From Segatella copri (GTDB lineage Bacteria; Bacteroidota; Bacteroidia; Bacteroidales; Bacteroidaceae): 64,000 nt of DNA. The stretch covers positions 3,009,001 through 3,073,000 of the forward strand of contig NZ_CP137557.1 in assembly GCF_019249655.2 (NCBI RefSeq). The letters are read 5' to 3'. The translations under genes were made by a program, and so were the position numbers. Under the pieces are notes generated by a model, which was given only the letters and a program-made list of their open reading frames with translations, did no database searches and was not told the DNA's origin. Each line of letters begins with the position of its first letter. Position 1 is the stretch's first letter. Positions 1 to 8,192 of the stretch are shown piece after piece.

Positions 1-512
1 AAGAACTCCTCGCCGTAAGCCTCGTGGTTCTTACCGCTGGATGCCTTGGTAGTGAAAGGAGCAGGAACGCCCTCAGGGTGAGTCATCTGCAATGCACCGT
101 AAACCTCATCAGTAGAGATGTGGTAGAAACGCTTGCCCTCGTAACCCTCAGGAAGACTCTCCCAGTAGATCTTTGCCGCCTGGAGCAGAGACAGGGTACC
201 CATCACGTTGGTATGAGCGAAAGTGAATGGATCCTTGATACTTCTATCTACGTGGCTCTCGGCAGCGAGATGGATGATGCCATCCACCTTGTAGTCCTGC
301 ATCAGCTTCAACATCAGGTCGAAATCGCAGATGTCGCCCTTAACGAAAGTATAGTTAGGCTTGTCCTCAATGTCCTTGAGGTTAGCCAGGTTGCCTGCGT
401 ATGTCAACTTATCGAGGTTGATGATGTGATACTCAGGATATTTGTTCACGAAAAGTCTTACTACGTGTGAGCCGATGAAACCAGCACCGCCCGTGATAAT
501 GATATTCTTCAT
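1..512 (-). CDS. rfbB: dTDP-glucose 4,6-dehydratase, partial (C-terminus outside window)
   Basis: This SDR-superfamily enzyme converts dTDP-glucose to dTDP-4-keto-6-deoxyglucose, the second step of dTDP-rhamnose synthesis in the cytoplasm. The N-terminus reads MKNIIITGGAGFIGSHVV, the NAD-binding GxxGxxG motif. Further on come LAAESHVDRSI and HISTDEVYG, the family signatures around the catalytic region. About 170 codons are in the window and the 3' end is cut by the window edge. The start at 512 is set by the Rossmann motif beginning right after Met. It lies 33 bp downstream of rfbD on the same strand, so the two are probably one operon. The family assignment is firm. Confidence 0.93.
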   Translation of the reverse strand, partial: MKNIIITGGAGFIGSHVVRLFVNKYPEYHIINLDKLTYAGNLANLKDIEDKPNYTFVKGDICDFDLMLKLMQDYKVDGIIHLAAESHVDRSIKDPFTFAHTNVMGTLSLLQAAKIYWESLPEGYEGKRFYHISTDEVYGALQMTHPEGVPAPFTTKASSGKNHEAYGEEF

Positions 513-515
513 TTC

Positions 516-550
516 AATTAATAATTTACAATTAATAATTAATAATTATT
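516..550. repeat. AT-rich heptamer array between rfbD and rfbB
   Basis: Five degenerate 7-bp units of the AATTAAT type lie in register between rfbB and the end of rfbD, and the rfbD stop codon is inside the array. Similar heptamer arrays occur at other gene ends in this window (near 3827, 8132, 20808 and 45717). Confidence 0.6.
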
Positions 551-1418
551 TTGCTTCCGCCAATTCGGCGATGCACTTCTTCAAACTGTCAGTCCAGTAT
601 GGCACCTTGAAACCGAAGGTCTGCTTCAGCTTACTCTTGTCGAGCACAGAGAAGTGAGGACGCTTCACTGGGCTTGGGAACTCCTCGCTGTAGCAAGGCT
701 GGATATCGCAGGTATTGCCGCTGAGTTCGCAGATAATCTTAGCAAAGTCGAACCAGGAACATACACCCTCGTTAGAAAAGTGGTAGATACCGGTCTTGTC
801 GAGCTGGTTGGTCTCGATGATGTGAGAGATGACGGCAGCCAGGTCGCCAGCGTAAGTAGGAGTACCCACCTGGTCGAATACCACCTTCAGGGTGTCGTGA
901 CTAGCCGTGAGGCTCTGCATCGTCTTCACGAAGTTCTTACCCCACTGCGAGTAGAGCCATGCTGTGCGGATGATGATGTGCTTGCAGCCTGTAGCCTCGA
1001 TGCTCTTTTCTCCTGCGAGCTTGGTCTTGCCGTATACACCGAGGGGGTTGGTTTCCCAGTCTTCCTTGCAAGGGATGTTCTTGTCGCCCTGGAACACATA
1101 GTCTGTGCTCACATGAATCAGGGTTCCATCGACTTCCTTCATCGCTTGCGCCAGGTTGCCTGCCGCCGTATTGTTGAGCAGGTTAGCGAGGTCGAAGTCG
1201 CTCTCTGCCTTATCCACGTTGGTATAGGCAGCGCAGTTAACGATAACCTGGATATCATTTTCCTTCACCTTTTCGCGGATAGCGTCGAGGTTAGTGATGT
1301 CCAATTTCTCATAGCCTTCAGCCACATCGGTGAAGACAAACTTGTGATTGCTGTTTTTGGCGCAAATCTGCATTTCATGGCCGAGCTGACCATTAGCGCC
1401 TGTTACTAATATATTCAT
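546..1418 (-). CDS. rfbD: dTDP-4-dehydrorhamnose reductase
   Basis: This NAD(P)H-dependent reductase makes dTDP-L-rhamnose in the last step of the pathway. The protein is 290 residues, normal for the family. It starts MNILVTGANGQLGHEM (glycine-rich cofactor site), then has NCAAYTNVDKAE and HVSTDYVFQG, the RmlD signatures, with the catalytic YGKTKLAGE Tyr/Lys pair. The open frame runs 100 codons further upstream, but that part is AT-rich and crosses the promoter, so Met at 1418 is chosen. It is followed by rfbB. rfbA and rfbC are not in the window and may lie beyond position 1. Confidence 0.94.
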   Translation of the reverse strand: MNILVTGANGQLGHEMQICAKNSNHKFVFTDVAEGYEKLDITNLDAIREKVKENDIQVIVNCAAYTNVDKAESDFDLANLLNNTAAGNLAQAMKEVDGTLIHVSTDYVFQGDKNIPCKEDWETNPLGVYGKTKLAGEKSIEATGCKHIIIRTAWLYSQWGKNFVKTMQSLTASHDTLKVVFDQVGTPTYAGDLAAVISHIIETNQLDKTGIYHFSNEGVCSWFDFAKIICELSGNTCDIQPCYSEEFPSPVKRPHFSVLDKSKLKQTFGFKVPYWTDSLKKCIAELAEAK

Positions 1419-1491
1419 TGAATTATATTTTTTATTCAACTTATTACCTAATTCCTGCCATATATATAAAGCCATATATATAAATATGTGG

Positions 1492-1522
1492 CAAAGGTAC
1501 GTAATAAATCTGATATACGCAA
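1492..1522 (-). promoter_or_regulatory. Bacteroidota promoter of rfbD-rfbB
   Basis: On the minus strand TACCTTTG (1492-1499) matches the TAnnTTTG -7 box exactly. A TTG (1520-1522) sits 20 bp upstream, the usual -33 element. The start site would be about 65 bp before rfbD. Confidence 0.7.
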
Positions 1523-1621
1523 GTTTTCGGTGAACAAAGTGAGGATAAAGAGGGAGATAGTAACAAAAATTAAAGATTAGGCTTTGAAAGTATAGAGCAT
1601 AGATATGAAAGTTTAGGGCAT

Positions 1622-1662
1622 AAAAAAGCCCATCACCTTCTTTCACAAGAAAATGATGGGTC
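1622..1662 (-). terminator. Rho-independent terminator, minus strand
   Basis: CCCATCA (1629-1635) pairs with TGATGGG (1654-1660), and an inner TTCTT/AAGAA stem adds to it. On the minus strand the hairpin is followed by six U. No protein gene lies immediately upstream on that strand, so it may end a small RNA that starts near 1890. Confidence 0.55.
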
Positions 1663-1897
1663 TTTCCTAAACATAATAGAAAAGCATTTCTGCTTTTTTG
1701 AAAGCAATACTGATTCAATCAAGCAGGCTTCCTATTCAATCAATCCTTTTCCCTAAAAAACTAATACTGTCCTTATTTAAATCAACATACTAAATCAACA
1801 AAAGGAATATTTTATACCTTTAAAACTAACTTTTAAGAAGACTTGAAGTGGTAATAAAACCTTTGTCTTAATTATACTGCTTTTTTGAATTCCGATG
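1662..1897 (-). ncRNA. Candidate small RNA, minus strand
   Basis: A -7 box TACTTTTG (1898-1905, minus strand) precedes about 235 bp without a convincing ORF and ends at the hairpin at 1622-1662. The first bases after the promoter (GCATCGGAATTCA) resemble the leader starts at 20194 and 31341. No -33 TTG is found at the right distance. It is not recognised as a known RNA family. The call rests only on promoter plus terminator. Confidence 0.3.
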
Positions 1898-1905
1898 CAA
1901 AAGTA
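1898..1905 (-). promoter_or_regulatory. -7 box of candidate minus-strand RNA
   Basis: TACTTTTG on the minus strand matches TAnnTTTG. There is no TTG at 19-21 bp, so the match is partial. Confidence 0.4.
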
Positions 1906-2050
1906 GGCATAATTTCTCAAAGTTGTATACCCTAGTAGGAACTTAGTAAACTTTTAAAAAGCAAAAACTCCATAACCACCTGATAATCAATACAGGTTAA
2001 ATCTTAACTATTTTTATCAAAGTAAATGATATTATATGAAAAGAAATTTG

Positions 2051-2058
2051 TATCTTTG
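2051..2058 (+). promoter_or_regulatory. -7 box before the DUF6377 gene
   Basis: TATCTTTG followed by CACC lies 98 bp before the ATG at 2156. The -33 position lacks a clear TTG. Confidence 0.55.
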
Positions 2059-2077
2059 CACCACAAAATCGACAAAT

Positions 2078-2133
2078 AGACTATTTTGTCACCCTTTTGA
2101 GACTATTTTGTCCCATTTGGAGACAATTTTATC
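2078..2133. repeat. Three-copy leader repeat
   Basis: AGACTATTTTGTC occurs at 2078-2090 and 2100-2112, with a degenerate third copy AGACAATTTTATC at 2121-2133. The spacing is about 21-22 bp. All three lie in the 5' leader of the gene at 2156, just after the -7 box. Confidence 0.6.
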
Positions 2134-2155
2134 ATTAACAAATTACTAATAAAAG

Positions 2156-3820
2156 ATGAAGCAATTGTTATTTTTACTTCTTATGCTTATGATGCCACTG
2201 CTCACCCAAGGCAAAACCGATGAGAAGAAGCTTCTGGAGCGTATAGATTACATGATTGATAACGACCAGTATTATCAAGATATCAAGGAAAAAGAGCTGA
2301 AACAGCTGAAACTGCAAGCCATTGAGGCAGAAGACAGCAAGACCCGACTGCTTTTCCTTGACAGCATATACCATGCCTACAGTGCCTACCGCTACGACTC
2401 GGCTTACGCCTACATGCAGCGTGGACTGGAGTTGGCCCAGAAGGTCAACGACACCTATTATATAACACTCAACCAGATCAACCAAGCGTCCATACTCTCG
2501 GTTAGGGGATTCTATGGCATGGCCAAAAACAAGCTCGAATCGCTCAACCCCGACGAGATGCCCCACAAGCAGAAGCTGTACTACTACTTCACGTATGCCT
2601 GGTTGTATAATTACTTGGAATCCTACGCCAAGGGATCTAATTACGCCGAGGAATTCCGCAGCCAGAAGAAGCATTACATGAACCTCCTGATTCTGAATTT
2701 TAACGAAGAGGACAAACATAGTGCGTACTATCATTATCTCATGGGCGAATACATCTATCTCGACAATCCTACCAGTAAGGAAGGACTCAACCATTACCAG
2801 AAGGCACTGAAAATGTCTCCAGCCAAATCACGCATCCATGCCATGTCGGCATACGCTGTCGCCAGATATTACAAGCTTACAGGCAACTTCGATCTATACG
2901 AGGAATATCTCGTGGAAGCATCCGTGAGCGACGGCCTATGCCAGCTCAAGGAAACGGTAGCCCTGCAGAAACTTGCCTACTTCCTCTTTAAAAAGGATGA
3001 AAACAACAGCAAGAGAGCGGCTAAATACATCCAGCACACCATGGAAGATGCCCAGTTCTTCAACAACCGACTGCGCATGATGGAGATTTCAAACATCCTG
3101 CCAGTCATCGCAGCTGCCAACCAGCAGGCTGCCGAGCGTTCACGTGCCCGCATCCTTACGGGCTTCATCGCAGTAAGCGCAGCACTGATCATCATCATCA
3201 TCCTTGCCTTCGTGAACAACAGGCAGAAGAACAAACTGAAGAAAAACAAGCAGAAGATTGAAGAGCAGAACAAGAAACAGATAGAGATGAACGGCCAGCT
3301 TTCAGAGATGAACAATCAGCTCACCGAACTGAACCAGCAGCTCATAGAAACCAACATCAAGCGCGAAACATACTTGCGCCTCTTTATGGACATCAGCGCT
3401 GCATACATCAGTAAGCTCGCTGATTATCGCAAACTGGTAAGCCGAAAAATCAAGGCAAACCAGGCTGCCGACCTGCTGAAGAGTCTCAACACCCACAAGT
3501 TGGAAGAGGAAGAGACACAGATGTTCTACAACCGTTTCGACAAGGCGTTCATGGAACTGTATCCAGGTTTTGTTACGGAGTTGAACAAGCTCCTGCTGCC
3601 AGAAAGCCAGCTGGAGGTGCCAACTACCCACACGCTGACCACGGAAATCCGCATCTATGCCTTGATGCGACTGGGCGTAACCGACAGTCAGGAAATAGCC
3701 ACCCTGCTGCATTACTCCACCCAGACCATCTACAACTACAAATCGGGCATGAGAGCAAAGGCGATCAACCGCGATACGTTCGAATCGGATGTCAATCGCC
3801 TCTGCCACATTATTGCATAG
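2156..3820 (+). CDS. DUF6377-type TPR sensor/regulator, membrane-anchored
   Basis: The 554-residue protein has a signal peptide ([19 protein letters not shown]), then about 300 residues of TPR-like helices. A single membrane segment (about residues 333-355) follows, then a Lys/Gln/Asn-rich coiled coil (about 356-400). The C-terminal region ends in a LuxR-like helix-turn-helix ([26 protein letters not shown]). This order is typical of DUF6377 proteins of Bacteroidota, in which a periplasmic TPR domain is joined through the membrane to a DNA-binding end; the ligand is unknown. It stands alone with its own promoter, ends at a 22-bp hairpin, and shows no target next to it. The function as a regulator is inferred. 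Confidence 0.8.
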   Translation: MKQLLFLLLMLMMPLLTQGKTDEKKLLERIDYMIDNDQYYQDIKEKELKQLKLQAIEAEDSKTRLLFLDSIYHAYSAYRYDSAYAYMQRGLELAQKVNDTYYITLNQINQASILSVRGFYGMAKNKLESLNPDEMPHKQKLYYYFTYAWLYNYLESYAKGSNYAEEFRSQKKHYMNLLILNFNEEDKHSAYYHYLMGEYIYLDNPTSKEGLNHYQKALKMSPAKSRIHAMSAYAVARYYKLTGNFDLYEEYLVEASVSDGLCQLKETVALQKLAYFLFKKDENNSKRAAKYIQHTMEDAQFFNNRLRMMEISNILPVIAAANQQAAERSRARILTGFIAVSAALIIIIILAFVNNRQKNKLKKNKQKIEEQNKKQIEMNGQLSEMNNQLTELNQQLIETNIKRETYLRLFMDISAAYISKLADYRKLVSRKIKANQAADLLKSLNTHKLEEEETQMFYNRFDKAFMELYPGFVTELNKLLLPESQLEVPTTHTLTTEIRIYALMRLGVTDSQEIATLLHYSTQTIYNYKSGMRAKAINRDTFESDVNRLCHIIA

Positions 3821-3826
3821 TTAAAA

Positions 3827-3879
3827 GTTGATAGTTGATAGTTTATAGCAAGATTGCCTATAAACTATCAACTATCAAC
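3827..3879. terminator. Perfect 22-bp inverted repeat between convergent genes
   Basis: GTTGATAGTTGATAGTTTAT plus AG (3827-3848) is the exact complement of 3858-3879, with a 9-nt loop. It is itself built of heptamers (GTTGATA/GTTTATA). It sits between the convergent DUF6377 and SDR genes and probably works as a bidirectional terminator, although the U-tract is weak. Confidence 0.6.
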
Positions 3880-3885
3880 TATAAA

Positions 3886-4641
3886 CTAGTCTCTGTGTAT
3901 CACGGTTCCGTTGGCCTGATGCGTAGCCAAAACCAGAACTTCGGCTATCTGCACATGCTCTGGGGCACTGGCAGCATAGAAGGCTACGTCTGCCACATCA
4001 TCACCATTCAATGGTTCGATGCCACGATACACATTGTCGGCACGGCGGGCATCGCCATGGAAACGGACGTTAGAGAAGTTGGTCTCCACCAATCCCGGCT
4101 TCACGTTGGTAACACGCACCTTGGTGTGAGCCACGTCAATACGCAGTCCATCGGTGATAGCCTTCACAGCCGCCTTGGTAGCACAATACACGTTGCCACC
4201 CGCATAGGCAGCATCGCCAGCCACACTACCAATGTTGATGACATGACCATGGTTTCTTCTCACCATCCCCGGCACAATGAGACGGGTCATGGTGAGCAGG
4301 CCCTTGATATTGGTATCAATCATCTGATCCCAATCATCAAAATCTCCCTCATACTCAGGTTCCAGACCACGAGCCAATCCGGCATTGTTGATGAGCACAT
4401 CAATCTTTCGCCAATCCAGCGGGATGTAATCCACCGCCTTCTTGGCAGCATCACGGTTGCGCACATCGAAGGCAAGTGCCAGCACCTGGATGCCAGTACC
4501 TTCCAACTGTTTCTTCAAGATTTCCAACTTACCGGTGTTTCTACCCGTAAGAATCAGATTGTAGCCGCCTTGAGCAAAGCGACGTGCGCAAGCCTCGCCT
4601 ATTCCGCTGGTTGCGCCAGTAATAAGAGCAATTTTATTCAT
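3886..4641 (-). CDS. SDR-family NAD(P)-dependent oxidoreductase (YdfG-like)
   Basis: A 251-residue classical short-chain dehydrogenase. It shows TGATSGIGEACA (cofactor glycine motif), NNAG (LINNAGLARG), the catalytic Ser in INIGSVAGD and YCATKAA (Tyr-x-x-x-Lys). The closest family I recognise is the 3-hydroxy acid / serine dehydrogenase YdfG type, which oxidises short hydroxy acids with NADP. The substrate cannot be read from the sequence. It ends about 6 bp from the hairpin at 3827. The histidine phosphatase gene at 4699 lies just upstream on the same strand (57 bp), so they may be co-transcribed. Confidence 0.85.
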   Translation of the reverse strand: MNKIALITGATSGIGEACARRFAQGGYNLILTGRNTGKLEILKKQLEGTGIQVLALAFDVRNRDAAKKAVDYIPLDWRKIDVLINNAGLARGLEPEYEGDFDDWDQMIDTNIKGLLTMTRLIVPGMVRRNHGHVINIGSVAGDAAYAGGNVYCATKAAVKAITDGLRIDVAHTKVRVTNVKPGLVETNFSNVRFHGDARRADNVYRGIEPLNGDDVADVAFYAASAPEHVQIAEVLVLATHQANGTVIHRD

Positions 4642-4698
4642 GTATTTTGTTACTTTGAACTTTATGATTAGTCTTTGTTTTTAAAGGGTTCTTCCATC

Positions 4699-5262
4699 TT
4701 AAAGTATCAGAACTCTCACTTCAGCATTCGCCATTTTTTCTATCTGGTTCATCGGGCGCTTGTAGTAAACACTCTGAATCGCCTTGTTGATGATGCCGTG
4801 GCCCACGGCAAGAATCGTCTTGTCGGGATACGCCACCTTGAGCCAGGTAAGGAAGTTCTGGGCTCTCGACTTCATCTTTTCCAATCCCTCGATGTTATCA
4901 GGCCAATCCTTCGGGTCCTTGGGAAGAGAAGGGATGAATTTCCCCGTAAAATCTCCCCAGTCACGCTCACGAATCAGAGGAGTCGTCACGATATGCTGAA
5001 GAATTTCGTCTTCAGACAAAACATGGCGAGAGCCTGCAGGTTCACATTCCAGATGAGGACGGGCGATGATGGCACAGGTCTGCATGCTGCGGTAAAGGTC
5101 GCTCGAAACGAAGACATCGATGTGGTCGTTTGCCATCTTCCGGGCTACTTCCTCAGCCTGCTCAATACCCCTTTCATTCAGTCTTCCAGGCGTTTGTCCC
5201 TGCATAATTTGTGCGGCATTGTCAACGGTCTCTCCGTGACGCACCAGATACAATGTTGTCAT
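4699..5262 (-). CDS. Histidine phosphatase family protein
   Basis: A 187-residue member of the phosphoglycerate-mutase-like superfamily. The phosphoacceptor motif is LVRHGET near the N-terminus. A second catalytic pair is in ERDWGDF (acid/base Glu region), and VGHGIINKA supplies the late His. These enzymes remove phosphate from sugars, nucleotides or small metabolites in the cytoplasm. The substrate is not evident. It precedes the SDR gene on the same strand. Confidence 0.85.
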   Translation of the reverse strand: MTTLYLVRHGETVDNAAQIMQGQTPGRLNERGIEQAEEVARKMANDHIDVFVSSDLYRSMQTCAIIARPHLECEPAGSRHVLSEDEILQHIVTTPLIRERDWGDFTGKFIPSLPKDPKDWPDNIEGLEKMKSRAQNFLTWLKVAYPDKTILAVGHGIINKAIQSVYYKRPMNQIEKMANAEVRVLIL

Positions 5263-5278
5263 ATTTTGTTTTTGCTTA

Positions 5279-5286
5279 CAAAATTA
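5279..5286 (-). promoter_or_regulatory. -7 box for the histidine phosphatase / SDR pair
   Basis: TAATTTTG on the minus strand fits TAnnTTTG, 17 bp before the start codon. No clear -33 TTG was seen. Confidence 0.4.
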
Positions 5287-5372
5287 CTGATATTTATTGA
5301 GAATAAGGAATAAATTGCGTTAAATAAGATATAAAAGGTGTAGAAAACACGGGTTATATGAAATTTCTTTTG

Positions 5373-5380
5373 TATTTTTG
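5373..5380 (+). promoter_or_regulatory. -7 box for the DUF308 gene
   Basis: TATTTTTG followed by CAG, 94 bp before the ATG. The -33 element is unclear. Confidence 0.45.
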
Positions 5381-5473
5381 CAGTAGGAAATATATCCTGA
5401 AACGAGATATAAGATGACGGATATGACAAAAGGAAGAAAACAAGATTGCAAACGAATAAAATATTAACAAAAA

Positions 5474-6130
5474 ATGAAAGTGATACATAGTTCATTATTC
5501 CGCGCCGTTTGCGCTATCATCGTGGGCGGACTGCTCATTCAATACCGCGAGCAGACCGTAACCTGGATTACCATAGCCATCGGCATACTGTTTTTCCTCT
5601 CGGGTGTCATCTCGCTGCTCACCTACCTGAGTGCCAAGCGAAATTCCGAGAAGATGAAGGGACAGTATCTATATGATGCCCAGGGTAACCACATCGTGGG
5701 CATGCGTCCCAACTTCCCGCTGGTGGGAATGGGTTCGCTGATTCTGGGACTGATCCTGGCGCTGATGCCAAACGTGTTTATCTCCTGGCTGATGTTCATC
5801 CTTTCGGCATTGCTGATTATGGGAGCGCTCAGTCAGATGGCGAATCTGGTGGCAGCTGCCAAGATGGGAAGAGTGGGAATCGTGTATTGGCTGATGCCTA
5901 CAGCACTCCTCCTGCTCGGTCTCCTTGCCCTCTTCCGTCCTAGCTCCATCGCCTCTGCCCCACTCCTGGTCATAGGATGGGCGATGCTGGTATATGGAGT
6001 GGTAGAAGCCATGAATGCCTTCAAGGTTTCCAACAACCGGAGAAAATGGAAGAAGATGCAGGAAATCAAGACATCCGCCTCTTCTTCTGATAAGGTTTTC
6101 GAGGATGCCACATTCATTGAAGAGAAATAA
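5474..6130 (+). CDS. DUF308 (HdeD-like) inner-membrane protein
   Basis: The 218-residue protein has about six hydrophobic segments in three pairs: AVCAIIVGGLLI, WITIAIGILFFLSGVISLL, LVGMGSLILGLILALMP, WLMFILSALLIMGAL, WLMPTALLLLGLLALF and PLLVIGWAMLVYGVVEA. This paired pattern is that of DUF308/HdeD proteins, linked to acid resistance in enterobacteria but of unknown role here. A basic, then acidic, soluble tail follows the last segment. It is a single gene with its own promoter. Repeat R1 lies just after it. Confidence 0.8.
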   Translation: MKVIHSSLFRAVCAIIVGGLLIQYREQTVTWITIAIGILFFLSGVISLLTYLSAKRNSEKMKGQYLYDAQGNHIVGMRPNFPLVGMGSLILGLILALMPNVFISWLMFILSALLIMGALSQMANLVAAAKMGRVGIVYWLMPTALLLLGLLALFRPSSIASAPLLVIGWAMLVYGVVEAMNAFKVSNNRRKWKKMQEIKTSASSSDKVFEDATFIEEK

Positions 6131-6140
6131 AAGACTACTG

Positions 6141-6376
6141 CCGTCCCCAAAGGGGGCGAACTCTCAATAACCGCTGGTGGAATGACCGAAGGGAATGGAA
6201 CCTGCGGATAGTGGCATAGAAAAAAGTAAGCGTCCCCGAAGGGGGCGAACAGGAATCAGATTGGATGCTGTTCGCCCCCTTCGGGGACGTTTGTTGAGTA
6301 GCGATTTTATCCGCAGGTTCCATTCCCTTCGGTCATTCCACCTGCGGTTATTCACATTCGCCCCCTTCGGGGACGG
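6141..6376. repeat. Palindromic repeat R1 (no outer ends)
   Basis: Copy of the window-wide palindrome. It has four GTCCCC(G/A)AAGGGGGC boxes (one outer and one inner pair) and two inverted 40-bp boxes with TGGTGGAATGACCGAAGG. The outer 17-bp arms seen in other copies are absent and no flanking duplication is visible. It lies between the convergent genes at 5474 and 6475. Confidence 0.85.
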
Positions 6377-6394
6377 ATGGAGAGAAAGTCAACA

Positions 6395-6456
6395 CCGAGA
6401 CGCCTAACGGAATCTTTCAACCTCTTATGATTGCAAATCCGCCGAGACGCCTAACG
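6395..6456. repeat. 15-bp direct repeat downstream of udk
   Basis: CCGAGACGCCTAACG occurs at 6395-6409 and 6442-6456, a 47-bp period, in the short stretch between R1 and the udk stop. No function is evident. Confidence 0.5.
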
Positions 6457-6474
6457 ACAGATGCTAATCTACGA

Positions 6475-7101
6475 TTAATCCACCAAGCCCTCCACATATT
6501 TACATAGAATACCGATGCCGGTGGCATTCTCGCCGCCTTGCGGGATGATGATGTCGGCATAGCGCTTGGTTGGTTCGATAAACTGCTCGTGCATAGGCTT
6601 GAGCACCTTGAGATAGCGGTCTACCACCATCGAAACCGTTCTTCCACGGTCGATGGTATCACGCTGGATATTGCGGATCAGGCGCTCATCGGCATCCGTA
6701 TCCACGAAAACCTTCAGATCCATCAGGTCGCGCAATCGTTTGTCTACCAGCGTCATGATACCCTCGATGATAACCACGGGCTTCGGATCCACATGCACCG
6801 TTTCCTTCTCACGGTTGCATTTGATGTAGCTATAGGTAGGCTGCTCGATGGCACGGCCCGCTCTCAGATCCGCCAACTGCTCGTGCAGCAGTTTCCAGTC
6901 GAAAGCATCAGGATGATCGAAGTTGATCTGATGACGCTCCTCCTCGGTCATCTCCGAGGTATCATTGTAATAGGAATCCAATGGCACCACAGCCACGAAA
7001 TGAGGCGGTAAAGCCTCTACCAGTCGCTTCACCACCGTGGTCTTGCCAGAACCCGTTCCGCCGGCAATACCAATTACAGTTACTTTATCTAGATTTTCCA
7101 T
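6475..7101 (-). CDS. udk: Uridine kinase
   Basis: The 208-residue enzyme phosphorylates uridine and cytidine to UMP and CMP in nucleoside salvage. The P-loop is GIAGGTGSGKTTVVKR at residues 10-25. DSYYND, INFDHPDAFDW, VIIEGIM and RNIQRDTIDRGRT are the family's substrate and lid motifs. The length is normal. It would follow the glycosylase-like gene (stop at 7427) closely were it not for repeat R2, which fills almost all of the gap. Salvage of uridine would suit the nuclease-rich locus a few kb away, but that link is only inference. Confidence 0.93.
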   Translation of the reverse strand: MENLDKVTVIGIAGGTGSGKTTVVKRLVEALPPHFVAVVPLDSYYNDTSEMTEEERHQINFDHPDAFDWKLLHEQLADLRAGRAIEQPTYSYIKCNREKETVHVDPKPVVIIEGIMTLVDKRLRDLMDLKVFVDTDADERLIRNIQRDTIDRGRTVSMVVDRYLKVLKPMHEQFIEPTKRYADIIIPQGGENATGIGILCKYVEGLVD

Positions 7102-7129
7102 TTATTCTATTCTATTTTTCTATAAGATA

Positions 7130-7412
7130 TTCAAGTTTCGCAAGTAACCTCCGGTCCCCGAAGGGGGCCAACTTTCAATAACCGCTGGTGGAATGACCAA
7201 AGGTCATGGAACCTGCGGACAACCAATAGTAGGGAGAAAGCGTCCCCAAAGGGGGCGAACCACATCCAGCCTTGCTCCTGTTCGCCCCCTTCGGGGACGA
7301 TAAGAGAGTATCTGTAACTATCCGCAGGTTCCATTCCCTTCGGGCATTCCACCCGCGGTTATTCACATTCGCCCCCTTCGGGGACGGTAGAATGCTACTT
7401 GCGAAACTTCTA
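7130..7412. repeat. Palindromic repeat R2 (283 bp, 7-bp duplication)
   Basis: Starts TTCAAGTTTCGCAAGTA and ends TACTTGCGAAACTT plus CTA. The flanks repeat TAAGATA (7123-7129 and 7413-7419). The left half is the arm I call A (CCGGTCCCC...GGGGGCCAAC), the right half arm B (GGGGGCGAATGTG). It splits the apparent two-gene operon at 7427 and 6475; without it the gap would be about 35 bp. In the mRNA it reads B then A. Confidence 0.9.
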
Positions 7413-7426
7413 TAAGATATATTTTA

Positions 7427-8041
7427 CTATAACAAGATATCCTCAAACATCTTGCGATAGAACTCAGCCTTCTTCTCCACCGCCATCGGATACGCCCTCG
7501 AACTCGATGGCATGCGATAGAGACGAAGCTTGCGGGAAGATGAACCCGAAGAAGAACCAGCAGATGCTCCTTCATGGTCTTCAAACTCAAACTCCACGAA
7601 TCCTCCCATTTCCGGCTTTTCCTTAATCCCGAAATGTTCTGAAAAGATCTTGGTGGCTAGCTGACCGGCTGTCAGCACCGCCCTGCATTCGGGCAGCTGC
7701 CTCAGCATGCCATCCAAATCAGAAGGTTCAACCACCTGCAGGTCCTTATCCGATGCCGTGTTCTTGGTACGGATCACCTGCTGGGCAGTATCGTATATCG
7801 CCACGCCCTTCTCCTTCAGGAACTCCTTGATGGCATCCAGGCGATACGTCTTGTTCTCCACATCCACGAAGTGCAGCTTATCCGCGAAGTAGATGATGCC
7901 GAAGATTCGCCACATATCATTCTGAAAGTTAGGATAATACCAAGGCATGCACCATCGCTTCTCCGAAGGTGGAAACGTGCCGAGCATCAGCAACTTGGCA
8001 TTGCCCGGCAACCAAGGCTCAAAAGGATGAATCTCAACCAT
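7427..8041 (-). CDS. Uracil-DNA glycosylase superfamily protein
   Basis: About 204 residues. MLGTFPPSEKRW and a late RMPSSSRAYP match the G/U mismatch-specific branch of the uracil-DNA glycosylase fold, which removes damaged or mispaired bases from DNA. A Ser/Gly-rich stretch (ASAGSSSGSSSRKLRLY) sits before the last motif and looks like a lineage-specific insertion. The frame extends six codons upstream (MKVQSV), but those are encoded by the AACTTTG heptamer array, so MVEIHPFEPW at 8041 is chosen. The enzyme activity is inferred from motifs. Confidence 0.75.
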   Translation of the reverse strand: MVEIHPFEPWLPGNAKLLMLGTFPPSEKRWCMPWYYPNFQNDMWRIFGIIYFADKLHFVDVENKTYRLDAIKEFLKEKGVAIYDTAQQVIRTKNTASDKDLQVVEPSDLDGMLRQLPECRAVLTAGQLATKIFSEHFGIKEKPEMGGFVEFEFEDHEGASAGSSSGSSSRKLRLYRMPSSSRAYPMAVEKKAEFYRKMFEDILL

Positions 8042-8042
8042 T

Positions 8043-8099
8043 ACACTTTGAACTTTCAACTTTGAACTTTGAACTTTACACTTTGAACTTTATGATTAG
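8043..8099. repeat. AACTTTG heptamer array
   Basis: Degenerate 7-bp units (ACTTTGA/ACTTTCA) just upstream of the glycosylase-like gene. The last 20 bp, ACTTTGAACTTTATGATTAG (8080-8099), are identical to 4652-4671 upstream of the histidine phosphatase stop. Confidence 0.6.
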
Positions 8100-8131
8100 C
8101 TTAGCTATAAATTTTAGAACTTAACAAAGTC

Positions 8132-8187
8132 CTATAAACTATAAACTATCAACTATCAACTATTAATTATTAACTCTTAACTATTAA
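8132..8187. repeat. Eight-unit heptamer array at the 3' end of the EEP nuclease gene
   Basis: Eight contiguous 7-bp units: CTATAAA twice, CTATCAA twice, then CTATTAA, TTATTAA, CTCTTAA and CTATTAA. It ends 5 bp from the stop codon of the gene at 8193. Confidence 0.7.
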
Positions 8188-8192
8188 CTAAA

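Noticed and set aside
1419..1718. 100-codon N-terminal extension of rfbD
   Set aside because: It is AT-rich, contains the promoter, and the NAD motif begins at Met 1418.
5259..5495. 78-codon minus-strand ORF before the histidine phosphatase
   Set aside because: Low-complexity AT-rich translation across the promoter region of two divergent genes.
6195..6407. Small ORFs across R1 and the other palindromes
   Set aside because: They recur with the repeat on both strands and have no start signals; repeat artefacts.
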